A stretch of DNA of 5,614 nucleotides from Actinomycetota bacterium. Its GTDB lineage: Bacteria; Actinomycetota; Acidimicrobiia; Acidimicrobiales; CADCSY01. Made by a program: the position numbers and the translations under genes. Shown here in pieces: positions 1-5,207 of this stretch; positions within the stretch are counted from its first letter, which is position 1, and the number at the start of each line of letters is the position of its first letter. Location of the stretch: the NCBI GenBank assembly GCA_016178435.1, contig JACOTK010000115.1, positions 1 through 5,614 on the forward strand. The letters run 5' to 3'. Under the pieces are notes generated by a model, which ran no database searches, had not been told where the DNA came from, and saw nothing but the letters and a program-made list of their open reading frames with translations.

Positions 1-494
1 ACCATGGTCGAGATGACGAGAACCCCGTTCTTGGCGCGCAGGGCGGCAAGGTACTGCTTGGTGCGGAGCACGAAACGGGCGATGCCGACCTTCTGCTCCT
101 CCTCCATGGCCCTGACGAGAAGTGCATAAGGCTTGCGACCGATCTCGAGGGGAGCAAGGTAGTAGGGGGAATCGAAGAAGATCGGGTCGATGTCGACGAG
201 ATCGACGAAGGCATCGAGATCGATGGTGTGGGTCGCCTCCGGGTCGAGTGCGTCCAGCTCGGCGGGTGCGATGACGACGTACTGGCCGGGGTGCAGCTCA
301 TAGCCCTTGACGATCTGATCGAATGGGACCTCGACCCCATCGGCCGAGGAGACTCTTTGTTGGCGGATGCGGGCGCCGGTGCGCGCATCGATCTGATGGA
401 ACTGCACGTTCTTCTTCGACACCGCGGTGAAGAGCTTCACCGGGATGTTGACCAACCCGAAACTGATCGAACCGTTCCAAATCGCTCGAGGCAT
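1..494 (-). CDS. ku: Ku protein, N-terminal 164 residues (runs off left edge)
   Basis: Prokaryotic Ku is a homodimeric ring that threads onto broken DNA ends and recruits ligase LigD for non-homologous end joining. The minus-strand frame from ATG at 494 is open to position 1. It begins MPRAIWNGSISFGLVNIPVK, very close to the family's usual opening (RAIWxGSISFGLVNVPVKLY), so the start is well supported. Later family-like stretches are VQFHQID, PFDQIVKGYEL, DPIFFDSPYYLAP and RFVLRTKQYLAALR, all in the N-terminal DNA-binding barrel. About 100 or more C-terminal residues, which include the LigD-contacting end, lie outside the window. No good Shine-Dalgarno is visible. The start is only 39 nt past the tatD stop on the same strand, so read-through from metG-tatD is plausible. 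Whether ligD follows cannot be seen. The family call is confident; the operon membership is inferred. Confidence 0.95.
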   Translation of the reverse strand, partial: MPRAIWNGSISFGLVNIPVKLFTAVSKKNVQFHQIDARTGARIRQQRVSSADGVEVPFDQIVKGYELHPGQYVVIAPAELDALDPEATHTIDLDAFVDLVDIDPIFFDSPYYLAPLEIGRKPYALLVRAMEEEQKVGIARFVLRTKQYLAALRAKNGVLVISTM

Positions 495-517
495 GTGCCC
501 AGTCTCGCGGCAGAAGG

Positions 518-531
518 CCGTGTTGTCACGG
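518..531 (-). other. Small hairpin in the tatD-ku gap
   Basis: The 39-nt gap between the tatD stop and the ku start contains CCGTG-TTGT-CACGG, a perfect 5-bp inverted repeat with a 4-nt loop. It lies just past the tatD stop codon. There is no T-run after it on either strand and the stem is short, so it would be at best a weak attenuator or 3'-end processing signal. It could also be chance. Confidence 0.2.
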
Positions 532-533
532 TC

Positions 534-1277
534 CTACGTCAGATCGAAGAGCCGAGCGGCGTTCGCGGTGGATGCCTCCTCGACGACCTGCACGGCGAGA
601 CCCATCGCCCCGGCCACGGCTTCGCCTACGAAGGGAACCCATGCGGGAGTGTTGGTGCGTCCGCGATGGGGAACGGGCGCAAGATAGGGGGCGTCGGTCT
701 CGACGGTGAAGCGATCGAGCGGACACAGCGCCGCCGCTTCACGCACGTCGGCGGCGCCCTTGAAGGTGACGATGCCACTGAAGCTCAGCATCGCTCCGAT
801 GTCGAGAGCACGTCGGGCCTCGGCGGGGCCACCGGTGAAGCAGTGAAAGACCGTCCGCTCCGGCATCGTCTCGGCCTCGAGCAGGGCGAAGGTGTCGTCC
901 CATGCCTCCCGTGTGTGGATCACGAGTGCCAGCCCGTGCCTGTGGGCGAGTGCGATCTGGGCGGCGAAGACCTCCCGCTGCGCCTCGCGAGGGGAGTGCT
1001 CGTAGTGGTAGTCGAGCCCGCACTCGCCGACACCGACAACCCGAGGATGGGACAGCAGCGCCTCGATGCCCTCGATGCCGCCACTCGCGTCATGGGGGTG
1101 GACCCCTGCCGTTGCCCACACGCCGGCATGGCGATCGGCAACCTCGATCGCGGCGATCGACTGGGCAAGGTCGGTGCCCACGGAGATGAGTCGGGTCACG
1201 CCGGCGTCTGCTGCGTGGGCGATGACCGCTTCATCGACTCCGTTGTAGGGGATGTGGCAGTGCGCGTCGGTCCACAT
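534..1277 (-). CDS. tatD: TatD family metal-dependent hydrolase (DNase)
   Basis: TatD proteins are cytoplasmic TIM-barrel metalloenzymes of the amidohydrolase superfamily with 3'-5' exonuclease or DNase activity, linked to DNA repair and turnover. The 247 residues match the usual family length (about 250-265). The metal-site residues appear in order: DAHCH near residues 4-8 (the HxH pair), the glutamate of VGVGECGLDYHY near 85, His in VIHTREAW near 121, His in VFHCFTGG near 145, and Asp in VETDAPYLAPVPHRGRTN near 195. No ligand is missing. ATG at 1277 is chosen because the catalytic DAHCH must sit at the extreme N-terminus; the open frame further upstream only overlaps metG. The gene begins 19 nt after the metG stop, without a clear Shine-Dalgarno, so it is probably cotranscribed with metG. 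metG-tatD adjacency is common in both Bacillus and mycobacteria. The exact substrate cannot be read from sequence. Confidence 0.96.
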   Translation of the reverse strand: MWTDAHCHIPYNGVDEAVIAHAADAGVTRLISVGTDLAQSIAAIEVADRHAGVWATAGVHPHDASGGIEGIEALLSHPRVVGVGECGLDYHYEHSPREAQREVFAAQIALAHRHGLALVIHTREAWDDTFALLEAETMPERTVFHCFTGGPAEARRALDIGAMLSFSGIVTFKGAADVREAAALCPLDRFTVETDAPYLAPVPHRGRTNTPAWVPFVGEAVAGAMGLAVQVVEEASTANAARLFDLT

Positions 1278-1296
1278 GGCTCGTCGCGTCGCCCGA

Positions 1297-2826
1297 TCAG
1301 CCGGAGGTCTTGGTCTCGGGGCTCGCCATGCGGGGAAAGAGCGGTTGGCCCTTCTCGACGGCGAGCCCACCCGGGTAGCCGCCCCAGGCCGCAGCCCCCG
1401 GAAGACGCTGCTCGTCGGGGTTGCCGGGCATGCCGATCCGGCGCCAGAGCTCGGCGCACGTGGCCGGCATCGCCGGGGTCGCGAGCACGGCGACGATGCG
1501 CAGCACCTCCAGCGCGTCACCCATGATCGCATCGAGCGCAGGGCCCGGTTCGAGCTTCCACGGCTCATTGGTCTCGAGGTAGGCGTTCGTGTCACGGATG
1601 AGGCGCCACGTTGCCTCCAGGGCCTCCGACGGCTGCACTGCCTCCCAAGCCTCGGCGGCGGCCTGGAACGCCGTGCGGGCGAGGTCGGCGAGTGGGCTCT
1701 CGGCAGCGGGAGCGGGGCCGATGCCGCCGCAGCGCCTGGTCACGATGGTCGCGACCCGACTGAGCAGGTTGCCCAGGTTGTTGGCGAGATCGGCGTTGTA
1801 GCGGGCGATCATGCCCTCGTACGAGAAGTCACCGTCGGGGCCGAAGTGCACGTCACGCAGGAAGTGGTGGCGAAAGCCGTCCACGCCGAAGTCACGAACC
1901 AGATCGGTGGGCGCGATCTGGTTGAGGCCGGTCTTGCTCATCTTCTCGCCGCCGACCATGAGGAAGCCGTGCACGTACACCCGGTGAGGTGGGAGCTCAC
2001 CGGCTGCCATCAGCATCGCCGGCCAGTACACGCAGTGGAACCGCAGGATGTCCTTGCCGATGAGGTGATGCACCCGTGGCCACCACTTGTCGAAACCCTC
2101 GGGGTCGCTGCCGTAGCCGGCGGCCGTGGCGTAGTTGATGAGCGCGTCGTACCAGACGTAGAAGACGTGGTCGCGGTCCCACGGCACCGGCACACCCCAG
2201 GTCAGTGACGTACGGGTGATCGACACATCCTCGAGTCCCTGGCGTATCAGCCCGATCGCCTCGTTGCGCTTCGACTCCGGCTGGATGGCGTCGGGGTGCT
2301 CGCCAAGCCAGTCGAGGAGTGGTTGGGTGAAATGGCTGAGCTTGAAGAAGTAGTTGTCCTCTTCGAAGAGCTCGACGGGGCGGCCATGGATGGGGCAGTT
2401 TCCGTCGTTGAGGTCGGCTTCGTTGTAGTACGCCTCACAGGCAACGCAGTACAGGCCGCTGTAGGTTCCCTGCTCGACATAACCGTTGTCGTGGGCCCGT
2501 TGCAGCAATGCCTGCACGGCCCGGTGATGGCGAGGCTCGGTGGTGCGAATGAAGTCGTCGTACGAGATGTCGAGCTCCTGCCACGCCTCGGCAAATCGCG
2601 CGCTGGTCCGGTCGGCCTGCTCCTGTGGGGTGAGGCCGTTTGCCTCGGCTGTGCGGGCGACCTTGAGGCCGTGCTCATCGGTGCCGGTCAGGAAGAGGAC
2701 GTCGTCACCCAGCAGTCGGTGCCAGCGGGCGAGCGCATCGGCGGTCACCGTCGTGTACGCGTGACCGATGTGCGGAGCGTCGTTGACGTAATAGATCGGC
2801 GTGGTGATGTAGAAGGGCCTGGGCAC
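1297..2826 (-). CDS. metG: Methionyl-tRNA synthetase
   Basis: This cytoplasmic class I synthetase charges tRNA-Met, including initiator tRNA. From the GTG start it has 509 residues. The N-terminal FYITTPIYYVNDAPHIGHAY carries the HIGH signature (residues 19-22). A connective zinc knuckle follows: CVAC (Cys127, Cys130) and CPIH (Cys144, His147), the one-knuckle three-Cys-one-His arrangement also seen in Thermus-type enzymes. Next come VPWD...VWYDAL, then the KMSKS loop as KMSKT (295-299), then the helical anticodon-binding domain (for example YNADLANNLGNLLSR). The C-terminal tRNA-binding domain found in some longer MetRSs is absent, as in mycobacteria, so this is normal rather than a truncation. 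GTG at 2826 is chosen because family homology begins right there and a -10 box lies 7 nt upstream. The longer frame to a TTG at 2859 would run through that promoter. It is the first gene of a metG-tatD(-ku) unit. Confidence 0.97.
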   Translation of the reverse strand: MPRPFYITTPIYYVNDAPHIGHAYTTVTADALARWHRLLGDDVLFLTGTDEHGLKVARTAEANGLTPQEQADRTSARFAEAWQELDISYDDFIRTTEPRHHRAVQALLQRAHDNGYVEQGTYSGLYCVACEAYYNEADLNDGNCPIHGRPVELFEEDNYFFKLSHFTQPLLDWLGEHPDAIQPESKRNEAIGLIRQGLEDVSITRTSLTWGVPVPWDRDHVFYVWYDALINYATAAGYGSDPEGFDKWWPRVHHLIGKDILRFHCVYWPAMLMAAGELPPHRVYVHGFLMVGGEKMSKTGLNQIAPTDLVRDFGVDGFRHHFLRDVHFGPDGDFSYEGMIARYNADLANNLGNLLSRVATIVTRRCGGIGPAPAAESPLADLARTAFQAAAEAWEAVQPSEALEATWRLIRDTNAYLETNEPWKLEPGPALDAIMGDALEVLRIVAVLATPAMPATCAELWRRIGMPGNPDEQRLPGAAAWGGYPGGLAVEKGQPLFPRMASPETKTSG

Positions 2827-2862
2827 AGCGGCCAATCTACTGCTCGTCCGCAGAGGCAAGAG
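2827..2862 (-). promoter_or_regulatory. Leaderless-type metG promoter (-10 TAGATT)
   Basis: On the minus strand TAGATT (2839-2834) fits the actinobacterial -10 pattern TAnnnT and ends exactly 7 nt before the GTG start. That would place the transcription start at or next to the G of GTG. No Shine-Dalgarno lies in this 7-nt stretch, as expected for a leaderless mRNA. The -35 is weak: TCTTGC at 16 nt or TTGCCT at 14 nt. The start site itself is inferred. Confidence 0.55.
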
Positions 2863-2869
2863 GCCTCTG
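2851..2869. repeat. 7-bp inverted repeat over the metG -35 region
   Basis: CAGAGGC-AAGAG-GCCTCTG is a perfect 7-bp inverted repeat with a 5-nt spacer. It begins 11 bp upstream of the metG -10 box, so it covers the place where RNA polymerase would contact the -35 element. That position suits an operator for a dimeric regulator. As RNA it would be upstream of the predicted metG start and not transcribed from that promoter. A binding role is inferred only. Confidence 0.4.
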
Positions 2870-2887
2870 CCCCGATCGTGTCGCGAG

Positions 2888-2913
2888 CCCGAGCCGGATC
2901 GATCCGGCTCGGG
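2888..2913. repeat. Perfect 26-bp palindrome in the divergent control region
   Basis: The half-site CCCGAGCCGGATC (2888-2900) is followed immediately by its exact reverse complement (2901-2913), with no spacer and no mismatch; pairing fails at the next base pair (2887/2914). It lies between the divergent metG and rlpA-like promoters, about 48 bp from the metG -10 box and 22 bp from the rlpA-like -35. Folded as RNA or a cruciform it gives 11 bp around a TCGA loop. No T-run flanks it and neither gene needs a terminator here, so a protein-binding site or an insulating structure is more likely. The structure is certain; its function is unknown. Confidence 0.6.
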
Positions 2914-2935
2914 GCGGCGCCGACCGAAGCCAAGA

Positions 2936-2964
2936 TTGCGAATGCGTTACGAAGCACCTAGGTT
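2936..2964 (+). promoter_or_regulatory. Promoter of the rlpA-like-rsmA-ispE operon
   Basis: TTGCGA (2936-2941) and TAGGTT (2959-2964) are separated by exactly 17 nt, a good housekeeping sigma pair with the TAnnnT -10 typical of actinobacteria. Transcription would start near 2971. That leaves a 5' leader of about 27 nt holding the Shine-Dalgarno at 2985-2990. It is the only good promoter seen ahead of the three-gene operon. Confidence 0.6.
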
Positions 2965-2984
2965 GAGCCGGTCGGAAAAGGGAC

Positions 2985-2990
2985 GGAGGG
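2985..2990 (+). promoter_or_regulatory. Shine-Dalgarno GGAGGG deciding the rlpA-like start
   Basis: GGAGGG contains a full GGAGG match to the anti-Shine-Dalgarno. The CTG at 2998 begins after a 7-nt spacer, which is near ideal. The frame has no ATG, GTG or TTG until a GTG at 3058, 67 nt away and in the middle of the hydrophobic segment. The site therefore argues for initiation at 2998. Confidence 0.6.
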
Positions 2991-2997
2991 CGGAATC

Positions 2998-3591
2998 CTG
3001 TCGTCAAACTTCGAAGCGCGTCGTCGCGCCGGATTCATCGTTGCGCTGTTCGCATCAGTGCTGACCCTGCCGCTGGTCTTCGCCCATTCGGCGACGAGCC
3101 AGGTTCCCACGGCGCTGATCGCCGACGGCACCGGTCGTGGCGGCATCCGGTCGCTGCAGGACATGTGGGCCGACCGGCTCGCCGAGGTCGCAGCCACCTC
3201 CACAACGACGACGACCCCCGCCCCCGCCCCACCGCCGCCCGCCACGACGGGCCCTGTTCCCAGGCCGCAACCGCGCCCCGCAGCGGTGGCGATCGTGACC
3301 ACCACCACCACGACCCAACCCCCGCCTCCGCCGCCGCCTGCGACCTCGCAGGACGGCCTGGCCTCCTGGTACGAGCTCGAGGGTGCGCACGCGGGGGTGT
3401 GTGCCCACCGCACCCTTCCCTTCGGGACGGTGGTGACGGTTACCGTGGCCACGACCGGAGCCTCCTTGACCTGCGTTGTCGGTGACCGGGGCCCCTTTGC
3501 GTCCAACCTGGTCGTCGACCTCTTTCGTGACGATTTCGCCTCCATCGCCCCCCTCGGCGCCGGGATCGTCTCCGTTCACCTCGCGTGGTGA
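2998..3591 (+). CDS. Exported RlpA-like double-psi beta-barrel protein
   Basis: This is a predicted secreted cell-wall protein of 197 residues. A signal peptide (SSNFEARRRAG, then FIVALFASVLTLPLVFA) ends near residue 29. A short charged stretch follows, then a Thr/Pro linker (about 67-116) that probably spans the wall. The C-terminal DPBB domain (about 119-197) holds ASWY, AHRTLPFGT, VVGDRGPF and VVDL. RlpA proteins bind or cleave peptidoglycan. Of the known RlpA catalytic trio, the His of AHRT (137) and Asp of GDRG (163) are present, but the usual TANGE segment with the Glu is replaced by a short EGAHAGVC stretch. Cys135 and Cys159 could form a disulfide. CTG at 2998 is preferred for its spacing to GGAGGG and because it gives a complete signal peptide; GTG 3058 would cut the signal in half. 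The stop overlaps rsmA. The place in the operon matches rpfB in mycobacteria and yabE in Bacillus. The fold is confident; the activity is not. Confidence 0.85.
   Translation: MSSNFEARRRAGFIVALFASVLTLPLVFAHSATSQVPTALIADGTGRGGIRSLQDMWADRLAEVAATSTTTTTPAPAPPPPATTGPVPRPQPRPAAVAIVTTTTTTQPPPPPPPATSQDGLASWYELEGAHAGVCAHRTLPFGTVVTVTVATTGASLTCVVGDRGPFASNLVVDLFRDDFASIAPLGAGIVSVHLAW
3196..3345 (+). repeat. Low-complexity Thr/Pro-coding tract in the rlpA-like gene
   Basis: Two similar blocks, each a run of Thr codons followed by Pro-rich sequence (TSTTTTTPAPAPPPP, then TTTTTTQPPPPPPP), are separated by about 20 residues rich in Pro and Arg. At the DNA level they are ACC/ACG and CCG/CCC triplet runs. They would form an extended, possibly glycosylated linker between the membrane side and the DPBB domain. 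Such triplet runs can change length by slippage. Confidence 0.8.
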
Positions 3592-4412
3592 CCCTCTCGG
3601 CCGGGCAGGTGGCCGAGCTGTTGGAGCGCCACGGCCTGCGCCCCAGCCGTGCCCTCGGTCAGAACTTCGTGATCGATCCCAACACCGTGCGACGCATCGC
3701 CCGGCTCGCCGAGGTGGGCCCTGGAGACCAGGTGGTGGAGATCGGGGCGGGGGTCGGGTCCCTGACGCTTGCGCTTCTCGAGACCGGTGCCGACGTGCTC
3801 GCCGTCGAGCTCGACCGTTACCTGATTCCCGTGCTGGAGGAGGTCGTCGTCCCCCGGGGGGCGAGGCTCGTGCACGGGGACGCGCTCGATCTCGACTGGA
3901 AGGCGCTGTTGCTCGATCCCCCGTGGGTGCTGGTGGCCAACCTGCCTTACAACGTGGCAACCATGGTCGTGGCGGACCTTCTCGACGAGGTTCCCGCCAT
4001 CTCACGCATGTTGGTCATGGTCCAACGCGAGGTCGGTGAGCGCATGGCGGCCGGCGTGGGAAGCCCGGCCTACGGCGCGCTGTCCGTCAAGATCGCCTAC
4101 TGGGCGCGAGCATCGCTGGTGGGCCGAGTGCCGGCTGCGGTCTTCTTGCCACAACCCAAGGTCGAGTCGTCGTTGGTTGCCATCGAACGTCGTGCCCGCC
4201 CCGCGGTCGATCCGGCCGAGGTTGACGCGTCCTGGCTGTTCCGGTTGGTGCGAGCCGGCTTTGCCCAGCGACGCAAGATGTTGCGGCGCTCGCTTGCAGG
4301 CCTGGTGGGTCCCGAGGCGTTCGAAGCCGCCGGTGTTCGTCCGGAGGCCCGCGCCGAGGAGCTGGATGTCCTCGAATGGGGCAGGCTGGCAGCATGCGCG
4401 ATGATTCGATGA
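3588..4412 (+). CDS. rsmA: 16S rRNA N6-dimethyladenosine transferase RsmA/KsgA
   Basis: RsmA dimethylates two adjacent adenines in the 3'-terminal helix of 16S rRNA (A1518 and A1519 in E. coli numbering), a late checkpoint of 30S assembly that uses S-adenosylmethionine. The 274 residues match the family. Motifs seen: RALGQNFVID (21-30), the SAM loop VEIGAGVGSLT (50-60), the acidic VELDR (73-77), GDALDLDW (97-104), the target-adenine motif NLPYN (118-122), and FLPQPKVESSLV (186-197). The C-terminal helical domain has FAQRRKMLRRSL. No key residue is missing. Tandem GTGs occur at 3585 and 3588. The second is chosen because its GTGA overlaps the upstream stop by 4 nt, the same arrangement as at the next junction, and no Shine-Dalgarno is seen. 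Translation is therefore probably coupled to the rlpA-like gene. Loss of RsmA is the classic cause of kasugamycin resistance in other bacteria. Confidence 0.97.
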   Translation: MTLSAGQVAELLERHGLRPSRALGQNFVIDPNTVRRIARLAEVGPGDQVVEIGAGVGSLTLALLETGADVLAVELDRYLIPVLEEVVVPRGARLVHGDALDLDWKALLLDPPWVLVANLPYNVATMVVADLLDEVPAISRMLVMVQREVGERMAAGVGSPAYGALSVKIAYWARASLVGRVPAAVFLPQPKVESSLVAIERRARPAVDPAEVDASWLFRLVRAGFAQRRKMLRRSLAGLVGPEAFEAAGVRPEARAEELDVLEWGRLAACAMIR

Positions 4413-5125
4413 GCCCGGCACCGGTGACGGTGCGAGCCCTGGCCAAGTTGACGCTCTCGTTGCGGATCAGCGGGGTGCGTCCCGATGGATTCCACGAGAT
4501 CGACGCCGAGATGGTCACCCTCGACCTATGTGACGAGCTGACGTTCTCGACGGGAGATGACCTCGATGTCGTGGGTGCGACCGGACTGAGCGTCACCGAC
4601 GGTGACGACAACCTGGTGCGCCGGGCACTCGCTGCGGTGGGGCGGGAGGCTCATGTCCGCCTGTTGAAGCGCATTCCTGCGGGAGCGGGTCTGGGCGGCG
4701 GCTCGGCCGACGCCGCCGCCGTGTTGCGCTGGGCCGGCTGTGACGACCTCGCGCTCGGGGCTCGCCTGGGCGCAGACGTCCCCTTCTGCATGGTCGGGGG
4801 GCGCGCCCGGGTGCGTGGACTCGGCGAGCTGGTCCACCCCCTGGCGCCCGTCGAGCGGATCTTCACGTTGTTGACGCCACCCTTCGGCGTCTCCACCGTT
4901 GCGGTCTACCGCATGTGGGATGAGCTCGGAGGCCCGAGCGGCCGGGGACCCAACGACCTGGAACCCGCGGCCCTCGCCGTGGAACCCCGTCTGGCGCCGT
5001 GGCGTGATCGCCTGGGCGAGCTCACCGGCTGCACGCCGATCCTTGCCGGGAGCGGCTCGACATGGTTCGTGGAGGGCGCCTTCGAGGGGGTCGGCCTCGT
5101 GGTGACGCGAACCGACCGCCCCTGA
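4409..5125 (+). CDS. ispE: 4-diphosphocytidyl-2-C-methyl-D-erythritol kinase
   Basis: IspE phosphorylates CDP-methylerythritol with ATP in the MEP pathway, which makes isopentenyl precursors for carrier lipid, quinones and carotenoids. It is a cytoplasmic GHMP kinase. Motifs in order: AKLTLSLRISGVRPDGFHEID (substrate-side Lys13 and DGFH), the ATP loop PAGAGLGGGSADAAAVL (90-106), LGADVPFC with the likely catalytic Asp near 123, PNDLEPAA (181-188), and LAGSGSTWF (212-220). At 238 residues it is shorter than the usual 280-310. Deletions lie between the ATP loop and LGADVPFC and before PNDLE. The Asn of the usual AKxNL motif is Thr here. ATG at 4409 is chosen for its ATGA overlap with the rsmA stop; in-frame ATGs at 4394 and 4376 are alternatives. 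All three GHMP motifs persist, so it is probably active. Confidence 0.94.
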   Translation: MSPAPVTVRALAKLTLSLRISGVRPDGFHEIDAEMVTLDLCDELTFSTGDDLDVVGATGLSVTDGDDNLVRRALAAVGREAHVRLLKRIPAGAGLGGGSADAAAVLRWAGCDDLALGARLGADVPFCMVGGRARVRGLGELVHPLAPVERIFTLLTPPFGVSTVAVYRMWDELGGPSGRGPNDLEPAALAVEPRLAPWRDRLGELTGCTPILAGSGSTWFVEGAFEGVGLVVTRTDRP

Positions 5126-5140
5126 GGGACGGTCGGTTCG
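5108..5140 (+). terminator. Strong hairpin across the ispE stop, probable terminator
   Basis: CGAACCGACCG (5108-5118) and its exact reverse complement CGGTCGGTTCG (5130-5140) form an 11-bp stem. The inner CCC/GGG adds three pairs around a CTGA loop with one bulged A. The ispE TGA (5123-5125) falls inside the loop and inner stem, so the last ispE codons build the left arm. There is no U-run, which is common for actinobacterial terminators. Being symmetrical, it may also stop transcription arriving from the convergent bS22 gene. Confidence 0.65.
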
Positions 5141-5146
5141 ACACCT

Positions 5147-5200
5147 GTCGATCGCTCTCGGTCGATACGCTCCCGATCGATACGGGGTCGATCGATTTGA
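5147..5200. repeat. Degenerate CGAT-rich tandem repeats (about 14 bp, four units)
   Basis: Between the ispE hairpin and the bS22 stop lie four related units: GTCGATCGCTCTCG (5147), GTCGATACGCTCCC (5161), a shorter GATCGATACGGG (5175) and GTCGATCGATTTGA (5187). The spacing is 14, 14 and 12 nt. All share TCGAT, and the overlapping CGATCG or ATCGAT cores are self-complementary. No open frame of interest is present. This could be decayed duplication, a binding-site cluster or chance in GC-rich DNA. Confidence 0.45.
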
Positions 5201-5207
5201 GCAGTCG

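Noticed and set aside
295..299. Residues 295-299 of MetRS read KMSKT rather than KMSKS (coordinates here are residues, not bases)
   Set aside because: The final position of this loop varies in natural MetRS enzymes, so it is not a sign of inactivation.
228..1526. Long 432-residue plus-strand open frame opposite ku and tatD
   Set aside because: It lies antisense to two genes with clear family motifs, has Arg/Gly/Pro-rich composition typical of GC-rich shadow frames, and shows no recognisable motif.
1278..1595. N-terminal extension of tatD upstream of ATG 1277 (353-residue form)
   Set aside because: The extra 106 residues are Arg/Ser/Pro-rich and lie inside metG in another frame; the metal-binding DAHCH belongs at the N-terminus.
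1252..2208. 318-residue plus-strand open frame opposite metG
   Set aside because: It is antisense to an intact metG with HIGH, zinc and KMSKS motifs; stop-free antisense frames are expected at this GC content.
2827..2859. Eleven-residue N-terminal extension of metG from a TTG
   Set aside because: It would translate through the -10 box and lacks homology; MetRS similarity begins at PRPFYITTPIYY right after GTG 2826.
2958..4005. Minus-strand open frames opposite the rlpA-like gene and rsmA, with Val/Gly runs
   Set aside because: The runs are the complement of the Thr/Pro codon repeats; no motifs, and the plus strand holds well-supported genes with overlapping stops and starts.
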